Shown: positions 33,031 to 41,252 of the stretch, piece by piece
Layout: the number at the start of each line of letters is the position of its first letter
Position numbering within the stretch: the stretch's first letter is position 1
Origin: Ascidiaceihabitans sp029251465
GTDB lineage: Bacteria; Pseudomonadota; Alphaproteobacteria; Rhodobacterales; Rhodobacteraceae
DNA: 64,000 nucleotides
Assembly: GCF_042932805.1 (NCBI RefSeq)
Contig: NZ_CP170633.1
Coordinates: forward strand, 2,852,001 to 2,916,000
Direction: 5' to 3'
Notes under the pieces: generated by a model
Told to the model about the DNA's origin: nothing
What the model saw: only the letters and a program-made list of their open reading frames with translations
Database searches by the model: none
Program-made: the position numbers and the translations under genes

Positions 33031-33291
33031 TCAGTTCTTTCCCAGCAAATCTTTCAACACAACATTGTCGAGCATCGTGTCCGCCAGAAGACGCTTCAGC
33101 TTGGCGTTCTCGTCCTCCAGCGATTTAAGGCGGTGGGTGTCAGAAACGTTCATGCCACCTTTGGCTTTGAACTTGTAGAACGACGCAGGGCTCAGGCCAT
33201 GTCTCCGACACACCTCAGCCGTTGGCATTCCAGCTTCTTGCTCTTTGATCATCCCAATAATCTGGGCCTCAGTAAAACGACTCTGTCGCAT
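33031..33291 (-). CDS. IS3-family transposase accessory protein (OrfA)
   Basis: An 86-residue DNA-binding helper. ATG 33291 follows AAGGAGCAAACAA, a strong ribosome site. It has an HTH ('RFTEAQIIGMIKEQEAGM', 'VCRRHGLSPASFYKFKAK') and a C-terminal leucine zipper ('LEDENAKLKRLLADTML') used for multimerisation. The stop codon at 33031 is just behind the predicted slippery site for the OrfAB fusion. Confidence 0.92.
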   Translation of the reverse strand: MRQSRFTEAQIIGMIKEQEAGMPTAEVCRRHGLSPASFYKFKAKGGMNVSDTHRLKSLEDENAKLKRLLADTMLDNVVLKDLLGKN

Positions 33292-33334
33292 TTGTTTGCT
33301 CCTTCGAAAGTTGAGCAAACTTTACATTAAAACG

Positions 33335-33358
33335 AGGGAAGTTTCGGGGGGCAGGTCA
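33335..33358. repeat. Right terminal inverted repeat of the IS element
   Basis: Reads inward (minus strand) TGACCTGCCCCCCGAAAC, upstream of the orfA start. It is followed by the second copy of the target duplication GTGC at 33359-33362. Confidence 0.85.
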
Positions 33359-33520
33359 GTGCGTAGAGCAAAAGCCACGACCAGCCAATCCAGCATCGGC
33401 TTGAACTTACTGATAATCGAGGGGCGTCAGTACTAAAGGTAAGGCTAATTTCTTGGGTGCTGCGACTGTACTTAGGTCGGAACACCCCGGTTCTAGTCGC
33501 GAAATTTGTCGATATACTTT

Positions 33521-33537
33521 AAACATAAAATATTTGT
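33521..33537. promoter_or_regulatory. AT-rich inverted repeat upstream of the anthranilate operon
   Basis: AAACATA and TATTTGT flank a central AA pair, an imperfect inverted repeat (one mismatch) in the AT-rich stretch 33500-33560 in front of the operon's first gene. MarR proteins bind such 16-18 bp palindromes, and a MarR gene is in this operon. The rest of the 250-bp gap 33359-33608 has no gene, and its first part is target DNA split off by the insertion sequence. Confidence 0.3.
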
Positions 33538-33608
33538 GCTTGAAATTTATGAACGACTTTCCTAACCTCCAAAGGGCACCGAACTGTAACAGTAGAAAGT
33601 GACATCAC

Positions 33609-35903
33609 ATGCGCATCGCTTGCTTAGGTGGCGGACCGGCTGGCCTATATTTCGCAATCTCAATGAAACTGCGTGACCCATCATCCGAGGTCGTTGTTTT
33701 TGAACGGAACCGCGCCGACGACACCTTTGGCTGGGGCGTTGTTTTGTCTGATGAAACCCTTGGCAACCTAGAGATCAATGACGCGCAAAGTGCTGCTAGC
33801 ATTCGCCAGCATTTCGCCTATTGGGACGATGTCGCGACCTTTCACAAAGGTCAAAAAATGTTATCGACAGGCCATGGGTTTTGCGGCATCGGGCGCAAGC
33901 GGCTGTTGATGATTTTGCAGGCCCGCGCCCATGAATTAGGTGTTGATCTGCGTTTTGAAACCGAAGTTGGCACCGCCTCTGATTACATGAATGACTTTGA
34001 TGTGGTCGTGGCCTGCGATGGTCTGAATTCCAAAACCCGTATGGAATTTGCAGACACGTTCAAGCCAGATATCGACACCCGTTTGTGCCCTTTTGTCTGG
34101 CTCGGGACGCATCAAAAATTCGATGATGCGTTCACGTTCATCTTTGAGGAAACCGACAAAGGCTGGATCTGGGCGCACGCCTATCAGTTCGACAATGACA
34201 CCGCGACGTTCATTGTCGAATGCAGCCAAGAAACCTTTGACGCCTACGGTTTTGCGGACCTGACCCAACAAGACAGCATCGCAATTTGCGAAGACATTTT
34301 CAAAAATCATCTTGGCGGTCACCCGTTGATGACAAATGCCAATCACGTGCGCGGATCGGCGTGGATCAAATTCCCGCGGGTGCTGTGCGAAAAATGGAGC
34401 CACGAAAACGTCGTGCTGATGGGCGACGCCGCGGCCACCGCGCATTTTTCGATCGGGTCCGGAACCAAACTTGCGCTCGAAAGTGCTCTTTCACTGGCCG
34501 AGCATTTAGACCAAAGCGAAACCCTCCCCAAAGCATTTGCGGCTTACGAAGACTCCCGCCGCCTCGAAGTTTTGCGCCTGCAATCAGCCGCGCGCAATTC
34601 AGTGGAATGGTTCGAGGATGTAGAACGTTATTTGCATCTCGATCCTGTGCAACTGAATTACTCTTTGCTCACGCGCAGTCAGCGGATCAGCCACGAAAAC
34701 CTGCGCGCGCGTGATCCAAACTGGCTGGCTTCGGCAGAAAAGTGGTTCGCGGATCAGGCTGGCGCTGACACAGACGGCCCTGCCCGCGCACCGATGTTTG
34801 CACCGTTCCAACTGCGCGACATGTGCTTGAAAAACCGGATCGTTGTGTCCCCGATGGCGCAGTACAAAGCCGTCGATGGTGCCCCGACGGACTGGCATCT
34901 GATCCACTACGGCGAGCGCGCAAAAGGCGGCGCAGGGCTGATCTATACCGAGATGACCTGTACCTCTGCTGACGGTCGTATCACCCCCGGATGCCCCGGT
35001 CTTTACGCGCCTGAACACCAAACGGAATGGTCGCGTCTTGTCGATTTTGTACATTCACAAACCAGCGCCAAAATCTGCTGCCAAATCGGCCATGCTGGGC
35101 GCAAGGGATCGACAAACATTGGTTGGGAAGGGATGGATTCGCCGCTGAAATCCGACAACTGGCCACTGTTGTCCGCATCCGCGATCCCGTGGTCAGACGT
35201 CAACGCGCCCCCAAAAGCGATGACGCGCGACGACATGGATTTGATCAAAGCAGAGTTCGTATCTGCCACCGAAATGGCCCACCGCGCCGGTTTTGACATG
35301 ATCGAATTACACGCAGCCCACGGGTACCTGATATCCTCGTTCATCTCGCCCTTGTCGAACCTACGCGCTGATGACTACGGCGGCAGCCTCGAAAATCGGA
35401 TGCGGTATCCGTTAGAAGTATTTCATGCCATGCGCAGCGTCTGGCCAACTGGAAAGCCCATGTCAGTGCGCATTTCCGCGAACGATTGGGCCGGAGATGA
35501 CGGTGTCACCCCGCAAGACGCCGTCGAAATCGCCCGCATGTTTGAGGCGGCAGGCGCTGACATCATCGATGTTTCTGCGGGGCAAACCTCGACCGTGGGC
35601 ACACCAGTTTATGGACGCATGTTCCAAACGCCATTCTCTGATCGCATCCGTAACGAGGCCGGGATCAAAACCATGGCCGTGGGCAACATTTACGAAGCCG
35701 ATCACGTGAATTCGATCCTGATGGCCGGACGCGCAGACCTTGTGTGTCTTGCGCGCCCGCATCTAGCGGATCCCTACTGGACCCTGCGTGCCGCAATCGA
35801 GCTGGGCGATCATCACGAACACTGGCCGCTACCTTATGAAGCTGGACGCGATCAGGCACGGCGTTTGGCCGAACGCGCCGCTGAAATGGCGGGCAAAGTA
35901 TGA
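33609..35903 (+). CDS. abmG: 2-aminobenzoyl-CoA (anthraniloyl-CoA) monooxygenase/reductase
   Basis: A 764-residue fusion of two flavoenzymes. Residues 1-380 are an FAD aromatic hydroxylase: 'IACLGGGPAGLYFAISM', 'FGWGVVLSDETL', 'GLNSKTRMEF' and 'LMGDAAATAHFSIGSGTKLA'. Residues about 395-764 are an Old Yellow Enzyme type barrel: 'APMFAPFQLRDMCLKNRIVV', 'HAAHGYLISSFISPLSNLR' and 'DDYGGSLENRMRYP'. The same fusion is known as 2-aminobenzoyl-CoA monooxygenase/reductase, and as salicylyl-CoA 5-hydroxylase homologues. It hydroxylates and then reduces 2-aminobenzoyl-CoA in one protein. The CoA ligase and beta-oxidation type enzymes behind it support this assignment. It is the first gene of the operon. 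The salicylyl-CoA branch cannot be excluded from sequence alone. Confidence 0.85.
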   Translation: MRIACLGGGPAGLYFAISMKLRDPSSEVVVFERNRADDTFGWGVVLSDETLGNLEINDAQSAASIRQHFAYWDDVATFHKGQKMLSTGHGFCGIGRKRLLMILQARAHELGVDLRFETEVGTASDYMNDFDVVVACDGLNSKTRMEFADTFKPDIDTRLCPFVWLGTHQKFDDAFTFIFEETDKGWIWAHAYQFDNDTATFIVECSQETFDAYGFADLTQQDSIAICEDIFKNHLGGHPLMTNANHVRGSAWIKFPRVLCEKWSHENVVLMGDAAATAHFSIGSGTKLALESALSLAEHLDQSETLPKAFAAYEDSRRLEVLRLQSAARNSVEWFEDVERYLHLDPVQLNYSLLTRSQRISHENLRARDPNWLASAEKWFADQAGADTDGPARAPMFAPFQLRDMCLKNRIVVSPMAQYKAVDGAPTDWHLIHYGERAKGGAGLIYTEMTCTSADGRITPGCPGLYAPEHQTEWSRLVDFVHSQTSAKICCQIGHAGRKGSTNIGWEGMDSPLKSDNWPLLSASAIPWSDVNAPPKAMTRDDMDLIKAEFVSATEMAHRAGFDMIELHAAHGYLISSFISPLSNLRADDYGGSLENRMRYPLEVFHAMRSVWPTGKPMSVRISANDWAGDDGVTPQDAVEIARMFEAAGADIIDVSAGQTSTVGTPVYGRMFQTPFSDRIRNEAGIKTMAVGNIYEADHVNSILMAGRADLVCLARPHLADPYWTLRAAIELGDHHEHWPLPYEAGRDQARRLAERAAEMAGKV

Positions 35904-36658
35904 GCCCGCCCTTGGCAAATCTGGCCTCAAGACATGTGGTCGTCACGGGCGGTGGCACCGGCGTGGGTGCTGACATCGCGCAAAGCTTTGCCAAGGCCGG
36001 TATGACCGTCACAATTATGGGCCGCTCAGAGGCACCGCTGAAGGCGCAAAACCTGCCCTATCAACTGTGCGACGTGACCGACCCCGAGGCCGTGAAAACG
36101 GCGTTTGAAAAAGCCCGCGCCGAACACGGGCCCATTAGGATTGTCGTCGCAAATGCGGGTGCTGCGACCAGCATGCCATTCGCCAAAATGACGATGCGCG
36201 ATCTGACAGCGATGACTGATGTGAACCTCGCAGGCGTGTTCAACGTTTGGCAAGCCGCATTGCCGGATATGAAGGCTGCCGGTACGGGGCGGATGATCGC
36301 AATCGCATCGACTGCCGGTCTGAAAGGGTACCCTTACGTTACGGGGTATTGCGCGGCCAAACATGGCGTCGTCGGATTGACACGGGCACTGGCGCTGGAA
36401 CTGGCCACAACCGGCATCACTGTGAACGCAATTTGCCCGGGCTTCGTTGAAACCCCTATGCTAGATCGATCGATCCAGAACATTGTCGCCAAAACGGGCA
36501 TGTCCACCAAGGACGCCACAAAATCGTTGACCAAGGGCAACCCGCAACGCCGATTTATCGAAACGGACGAGGTCGCGAGGGCAGCGCTGTGGCTTTGTTC
36601 AGATGCCGCGCGATCCGTCAACGGCCACGCACTTAGCCTATCAGGGGGTGAAATATGA
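35900..36658 (+). CDS. Short-chain dehydrogenase/reductase (anthranilate pathway)
   Basis: A 252-residue classical SDR. NAD(P)-binding 'VVTGGGTGVGADIAQSFA' is at the start, 'VANAGAATSMPF' is the NAG-type motif, catalytic Ser is in 'AIASTAGLKG' and YxxxK in 'GYCAAKHGVVG'. The C-terminal 'RFIETDEVARAALWLCSDAA' is usual. The gene overlaps the monooxygenase/reductase by 4 bp (ATGA). By position it should oxidise the 3-hydroxyacyl-CoA-like ring-derived intermediate to the ketone. Confidence 0.9.
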   Translation: MSPPLANLASRHVVVTGGGTGVGADIAQSFAKAGMTVTIMGRSEAPLKAQNLPYQLCDVTDPEAVKTAFEKARAEHGPIRIVVANAGAATSMPFAKMTMRDLTAMTDVNLAGVFNVWQAALPDMKAAGTGRMIAIASTAGLKGYPYVTGYCAAKHGVVGLTRALALELATTGITVNAICPGFVETPMLDRSIQNIVAKTGMSTKDATKSLTKGNPQRRFIETDEVARAALWLCSDAARSVNGHALSLSGGEI

Positions 36659-37131
36659 CCGAAACACAAACAAATGCCACGCGCGAACCGGTGTCAAAAG
36701 AACGACTGCGGTTGTGGCTGCGTTTTCTTAAAGCCAGTCGCGCGATCGAAGCCCAATTGCGTGAAAATTTGCGTGTCGAATTCGCGTCGACCTTGCCCCG
36801 TTTTGACGTGATGGCAGCGCTGTGCCGCTTTGAAGACGGGCTAAAAATGAGCCAGCTTTCCGGTGTCCTAAAAGTGTCGAATGGCAACGTCACCGGAATC
36901 GTCGACCGCTTGGCCGAGGACGGCATGATCGTGCGCGTCCCTGTCCCTGGTGATCGCCGCGCGAGCCTTGTGCGCATGACCAATCGCGGACGCGAAGAAT
37001 TCGCCACCCAAGCCGCCGCGCACGAGACATGGATAAATGAAATGTTGATCGATTTCTCGCCCAGCGAGGCAAACGATCTGGCGGCCCGGCTTGAACAGCT
37101 TGACGCCAATTTGCAGGAGAAAACCCCATGA
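36655..37131 (+). CDS. MarR-family regulator of the anthranilate operon
   Basis: A 158-residue MarR protein. The winged helix lies around residues 55-110: 'LKMSQLSGVLKVSNGNVTGI' (recognition helix) and the wing 'VPVPGDRRASLVRMTNRG', where 'DRR' is the conserved wing arginine motif. It overlaps both neighbouring genes by 4 bp (ATGA), so it is expressed inside the operon it probably represses, with an acyl-CoA intermediate as the likely inducer. This is typical of aromatic-CoA catabolic MarR proteins. Confidence 0.9.
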   Translation: MTETQTNATREPVSKERLRLWLRFLKASRAIEAQLRENLRVEFASTLPRFDVMAALCRFEDGLKMSQLSGVLKVSNGNVTGIVDRLAEDGMIVRVPVPGDRRASLVRMTNRGREEFATQAAAHETWINEMLIDFSPSEANDLAARLEQLDANLQEKTP

Positions 37132-37934
37132 GCACGCGCACCGACGTTAAGCACTTTAGCTGCGTCATCCAAGACGGCATCGCAACCGTCAAACTGGACC
37201 GTCCTGACCGTAAAAACCCGCTGACTTTCGACAGCTACGCCGAATTGCGCGACTGGTTCCGTGATCTGGTCTATTCCGACGACGTGAACGCGGTTGTCTT
37301 TGCGTCAAATGGTGGCAATTTCAGCTCGGGGGGTGACGTGCATGACATCATTGGTCCGCTGACGAAAATGTCGATGAAAGAGCTGCTGACGTTCACCAGA
37401 ATGACCGGTGATTTGGTCAAGGCCATCGTCAATTGTGGCAAGCCCGTCATTGCTGCGGTTGATGGCGTGTGCGTTGGCGCTGGTGCGATTATTGCGATGG
37501 CCTGTGATCTGCGGATCGCGACCCCTGCGGCCAAATGCGCGTTCTTGTTCACCCGCGTCGGCCTTGCGGGATGTGACATGGGGGCCTGTGCGATCCTGCC
37601 CCGCATCATCGGCCAAGGCCGCGCTGCAGAATTGCTGTACACTGGCCGCTCGATGAGCGCGGATGAAGGTGCGGCCTGGGGTTTTTACAACAAAGTTGTC
37701 GACGCAAATGCGCTGGAAACAGAGGCATTCAACCTTGCAACCCGGATCGCGTCGGGGCCGAATTTTGCGAACATGATGACCAAAACGATGCTGGCCCAAG
37801 AATGGTCAATGTCCATCGAACAAGCGATCGAGGCCGAAGCCCAAGCGCAAGCAATCTGCATGCAAACTGCTGATTTTGAGCGGGCCTACAACGCCTTTGT
37901 TGCCAAGGATAAACCCGTGTTCGAGGGCAACTGA
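37128..37934 (+). CDS. Enoyl-CoA hydratase/isomerase family protein
   Basis: A 268-residue crotonase-fold enzyme. The oxyanion-hole segments are 'NGGNFSSGGDVHDI' and 'DGVCVGAGAIIAMACDLRIA'. The second acidic catalytic position seems present as Asp in 'RVGLAGCDMGACAILPRIIG'. That is a variant: classic hydratases have a Glu at one of these sites, so it may be a ring-opening hydrolase or isomerase and not a simple hydratase. It overlaps the MarR gene by 4 bp and the next gene by 1 bp (TGATG), i.e. a fully coupled operon. Confidence 0.88.
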   Translation: MSTRTDVKHFSCVIQDGIATVKLDRPDRKNPLTFDSYAELRDWFRDLVYSDDVNAVVFASNGGNFSSGGDVHDIIGPLTKMSMKELLTFTRMTGDLVKAIVNCGKPVIAAVDGVCVGAGAIIAMACDLRIATPAAKCAFLFTRVGLAGCDMGACAILPRIIGQGRAAELLYTGRSMSADEGAAWGFYNKVVDANALETEAFNLATRIASGPNFANMMTKTMLAQEWSMSIEQAIEAEAQAQAICMQTADFERAYNAFVAKDKPVFEGN

Positions 37935-39097
37935 TGGCGGATAAAACATTCCTGACCTGGCCGTTTTTCGATGAAAAACACCGTGACTTAGCCCAGCGCC
38001 TTGATGTTTGGGCAGCTCGCGAATTGACCCACATCGATCACAGCGACACGGACGCCGCCTGCAAGTCTTTGGTTGCCGCCTTGGGACGAGGGGGCTGGTT
38101 GGAACACGCCGCAGTCGACCCTACCGGTGACGCCCCGCTTGACGTGCGATCCCTGTGTTTGATCCGCGAAACATTGGCCCGCCATGACGGGCTGGCCGAT
38201 TTTGCATTCGCAATGCAGGGGTTGGGCACTGGCGCGATATCCTTGTTCGGGACCGATGATCAGAAACACGAATGGCTGCCAAAAATCCGCAAGGGCAAGG
38301 CTATTTCCGCCTTTGCCTTGACCGAGCCGCAGTCAGGATCAGACGTCGCCAATTCGACCATGACCGCCACGCTGGACGGTGATCACTACGTGCTGAACGG
38401 CGAAAAGACCTGGATTTCGAACGGCGGAATTGCGGATGTTTACACGACCTTTGCGCGCACTGGCGATGCACCGGGCGCAAAGGGGTTGTCCGCGTTTATC
38501 GTGCCCGCGACCACGCCCGGATTAGAAATCGCGGAACGCATAGATACAATCGCCCCCCACCCGCTTGCGACGCTGCGGTTCACCGATTGCCGCGTGCCTG
38601 CGCATGCGATGCTCGCCCAAAGCGGCGATGGTTTCAAAATTGCGATGGCCGTTCTGGATGTCTTTCGATCAACAGTTGCTGCCGCAGCCCTCGGGTTTGC
38701 ACGCCGCGCACTGGACGAGGCATTGACCCGCTGCACCACGCGACATGTGCAAGGCGCACCGTTGTTTGATTTGCAAATGGTTCAGGGTCACATCGCTGAC
38801 ATGGCAGTAGACGTCGATGCCAGTGCGTTGCTGATTTATCGCGCCGCATGGACCAAAGATTCAGGGGCCCCGCGCATCAGTCGCGAGGCGGCGATGGCCA
38901 AACTATTCTCAACCGATCAGGCCCAAAACGTCATCGACAAAGCAGTGCAATTGCACGGTGGCGATGGTGTGCGCTCGGGCGAGACAGTTGAAAAACTATA
39001 CCGTGAAATCAGAGCTTTGCGCATCTATGAGGGGGCCTCGGATGTGCAGCGCGTCATCATTGCGCGCCAAACTCTTGGCGCCCATTCACCCGACTAA
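37934..39097 (+). CDS. Acyl-CoA dehydrogenase
   Basis: A 387-residue acyl-CoA dehydrogenase. The N-terminal all-alpha domain is followed by the flavin-binding strand region 'FALTEPQSGSDVANSTMTA' and 'YVLNGEKTWISNGGIADVY'. The C-terminal helices contain 'DKAVQLHGGDGVRSGETVEK' and 'YREIRALRIYEGASDVQRVI', where the Glu of 'RIYEGASD' is the catalytic base of most family members. It takes electrons from a cyclic or chain acyl-CoA of the anthranilate route. Its start overlaps the hydratase stop. Confidence 0.93.
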   Translation: MADKTFLTWPFFDEKHRDLAQRLDVWAARELTHIDHSDTDAACKSLVAALGRGGWLEHAAVDPTGDAPLDVRSLCLIRETLARHDGLADFAFAMQGLGTGAISLFGTDDQKHEWLPKIRKGKAISAFALTEPQSGSDVANSTMTATLDGDHYVLNGEKTWISNGGIADVYTTFARTGDAPGAKGLSAFIVPATTPGLEIAERIDTIAPHPLATLRFTDCRVPAHAMLAQSGDGFKIAMAVLDVFRSTVAAAALGFARRALDEALTRCTTRHVQGAPLFDLQMVQGHIADMAVDVDASALLIYRAAWTKDSGAPRISREAAMAKLFSTDQAQNVIDKAVQLHGGDGVRSGETVEKLYREIRALRIYEGASDVQRVIIARQTLGAHSPD

Positions 39098-39116
39098 AGC
39101 ATCCCAAGGAGATCAC

Positions 39117-40742
39117 ATGTTCGAGCCAACTGCACACGTAGATACCTTTGCGCGCGACAACCTTCCGCCCAAGGATCAAATGCCCGATTTCCTGCTGGAT
39201 GGGTTTGAATATTCTGATCGCTTGAATGCGGGTTACGAATTGACCGATGCCATGGTCGAAAAAGGTCACGGCGATAAAACTGCTTTGATCGGAAATGGCA
39301 GACGGCGCACCTACAAAGAGCTTTCGGATTGGACCAACAGGTTGGCCCACGTGCTGGTCGACGATCTTGATCTGAAACCGGGCAATCGCGTTCTGATCCG
39401 CTCTGCCAACAACCCTGCGATGGTGGCGTGTTGGCTGGCGGCAACCAAGGCCGGCGCTGTTGTCGTCAACACGATGCCGATGTTACGCGCCGGCGAATTG
39501 GCCGAAATTGTCGAAAAAGCCCAAATCAGCCACGCCTTGTGCGACACACGCCTGATCGATGAAATGGTCGCTTGCGCAAACGGGAGCGCACATTTGACCC
39601 ACGTGACCGGGTTTGATGGCACATCCAATCACGACGCTGAACTTGACCGTTTGGCCTTGGAAAAACCTGTGCAATTTGGCGCAGTGCAGACGGCGCAGGA
39701 TGATGTTGCCTTGTTGGGGTTCACCTCTGGCACCACGGGTTCGCCCAAAGCGACAATGCACTATCATCGCGATCTACTGATCATTGCTGACGGCTACGCC
39801 AAAGAAGTCCTTGGTGTGACAGCCCAAGATGTTTTTGTCGGCTCGCCGCCCTTGGCCTTTACCTTTGGCTTGGGTGGTCTTGCGATATTTCCGCTTCGGT
39901 TTGGGGCGACGGCAACGTTGTTGGAACACGCATCACCGCCGAATATGATCGAGATCATTCAGAAATACAAAGCCACGGTTTGCTTTACCGCCCCAACCGC
40001 CTACCGCGCGATGTTGGCCGCAATGGATCAAGGCGCCGACCTGTCCAGTTTGCGGGCGGCTGTCTCGGCGGGCGAAACCCTGCCCTCGCCGGTGTATGAC
40101 GATTGGATTGCAAAAACCGGCAAGCCGATGCTGGATGGGATTGGTGCCACCGAAATGCTGCATATCTTTATCTCGAACCGTTTTGACGATCATAAACCGG
40201 CGTGCACCGGCCGTGTGGTCACCGGCTATGAGGCCAAGATCATTGACGAAAAAGGCGACGAGGTTCCGCGTGGCACTGTTGGCAGGCTGGCCGTGCGTGG
40301 TCCAACCGGATGTCGCTACTTGAATGATGATCGCCAGATCGGGTATGTGGATAAGGGATGGAACGTCACTGGCGATGCCTTTGTGATGGACGCCGACGGG
40401 TACCTGCATTTCGCTGCCCGCAATGACGATATGATCATCAGCTCCGGCTACAACATTGCCGGACCAGAGGTCGAGGCGGCGCTTTTGTCCCACCCATCTG
40501 TGAGTGAATGTGCCGTTGTTGGTGCGCCGGATGACGCGCGCGGCATGGTCGTCCAAGCGCATGTTGTGCTGGCATCAGGCCGCCCGTCGTCCGAGATGAT
40601 CAAAACGTTACAAGACCACGTCAAAGCCGTAATCGCCCCGTATAAATACCCGCGCGGTGTAAAATTCTGTGATGCCCTGCCCAAAACGCAAACCGGGAAA
40701 ATCCAGCGTTTCCTGCTCAAACCGGCGCGCGCGCAGCATTAA
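39117..40742 (+). CDS. abmA: Benzoate/2-aminobenzoate-CoA ligase family protein
   Basis: A 541-residue AMP-forming acid-CoA ligase. ATG 39117 follows CCAAGGAGATCAC. The P-loop-like motif is 'GFTSGTTGSPKATMHYHRDL', the acyl-AMP motif is in 'LDGIGATEMLHIFISNRF', then 'DMIISSGYNIAGPEVEAALL' and the C-terminal Lys motif 'LPKTQTGKIQRFLL'. The overall pattern (N-terminal FEPTAHVDTFARDNLPP) matches the benzoate-CoA/2-aminobenzoate-CoA ligase branch. It supplies 2-aminobenzoyl-CoA to the monooxygenase/reductase. The gene is 19 bp behind the dehydrogenase. Confidence 0.88.
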   Translation: MFEPTAHVDTFARDNLPPKDQMPDFLLDGFEYSDRLNAGYELTDAMVEKGHGDKTALIGNGRRRTYKELSDWTNRLAHVLVDDLDLKPGNRVLIRSANNPAMVACWLAATKAGAVVVNTMPMLRAGELAEIVEKAQISHALCDTRLIDEMVACANGSAHLTHVTGFDGTSNHDAELDRLALEKPVQFGAVQTAQDDVALLGFTSGTTGSPKATMHYHRDLLIIADGYAKEVLGVTAQDVFVGSPPLAFTFGLGGLAIFPLRFGATATLLEHASPPNMIEIIQKYKATVCFTAPTAYRAMLAAMDQGADLSSLRAAVSAGETLPSPVYDDWIAKTGKPMLDGIGATEMLHIFISNRFDDHKPACTGRVVTGYEAKIIDEKGDEVPRGTVGRLAVRGPTGCRYLNDDRQIGYVDKGWNVTGDAFVMDADGYLHFAARNDDMIISSGYNIAGPEVEAALLSHPSVSECAVVGAPDDARGMVVQAHVVLASGRPSSEMIKTLQDHVKAVIAPYKYPRGVKFCDALPKTQTGKIQRFLLKPARAQH

Positions 40743-40826
40743 GCACAAGCGTTCTGCCCGCGCATTCGCGCCCACCGCAGCCCCTCCTTCTACGCCCCAC
40801 TTTCGATCCAATTTTCGGAGACATCC

Positions 40827-41231
40827 ATGACCGCCAAAACAATCCAACCCAACGATTGGGCACCTGCCAAGGGCTATGCCAACGGAATGCTTGCACGTGA
40901 TGGAACGCTATACATTGGTGGCCAAATCGGATGGACAGCGGATCAAGAATTTGAATCCCATGACTTTATTGGTCAGATGGAACAGGCTCTGCGCAACATT
41001 GTTGCCGTTGTCCAAGCGGCGGGCGGCACAGTCACCGACATCACGCGCCTGACCTGGTTTGTGATCAACAAAGCAGAATATGTCGCACGCCAACGCGAAG
41101 TCGGAGAGGTGTACCGCCGCGTTCTAGGCCGCCATTTTCCTGCAATGTCGATGCTGGTTGTCGCCGGTCTGATCGAAGACGACGCCTTGCTTGAAATCGA
41201 AGCGACAGCGTTCATCGGAACCGCCGATTGA
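40827..41231 (+). CDS. RidA-family protein with altered active site
   Basis: A 134-residue Rid-fold trimer subunit. The RidA pattern is 'YANGMLARDGTLYIGGQIG', 'QMEQALRNIVAVVQAAGG', 'DITRLTWFVINKAEY' and the closing 'LLEIEATAFIG'. In E. coli RidA the imine is bound by Arg105 in 'FPARS'. Here that segment reads 'HFPAMSM' with Met107, so the arginine is lost. It may therefore act as a specialised deaminase/hydrolase for the amino-substituted ring products (as 2-aminomuconate-deaminase-type Rid proteins do) or have no imine deaminase activity. The 84-bp gap to the ligase holds a TTCGGAGACATCC ribosome site. Confidence 0.85.
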   Translation: MTAKTIQPNDWAPAKGYANGMLARDGTLYIGGQIGWTADQEFESHDFIGQMEQALRNIVAVVQAAGGTVTDITRLTWFVINKAEYVARQREVGEVYRRVLGRHFPAMSMLVVAGLIEDDALLEIEATAFIGTAD

Positions 41232-41252
41232 TGCGGCGCAAACATCGCCCAT

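Larger units (their letters stand above)
32109..33358 (-). mobile_element. IS3-family insertion sequence (IS407-type), complete
   Basis: A 1250-bp element with two overlapping-phase genes and matching ends. Terminal inverted repeats share TGACCTGCCCCCCGA at both ends (32109 inward and 33358 inward) and stay similar for about 25 bp. The flanking bases are GTGC on both sides (32105-32108 and 33359-33362), a 4-bp target duplication. Size, 5'-TGA...CTGCCCCC ends and 4-bp duplication fit the IS407 group of IS3. Intact frames and perfect duplication point to a fairly recent insertion, still potentially mobile. It sits between the MerR promoter and the anthranilate operon promoter. Confidence 0.93.

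Noticed and set aside
33019..33031. Two separate intact genes with a gap in the IS element
   Set aside because: The orfB frame stays open upstream through the end of orfA, so a programmed -1 frameshift product is the better reading.
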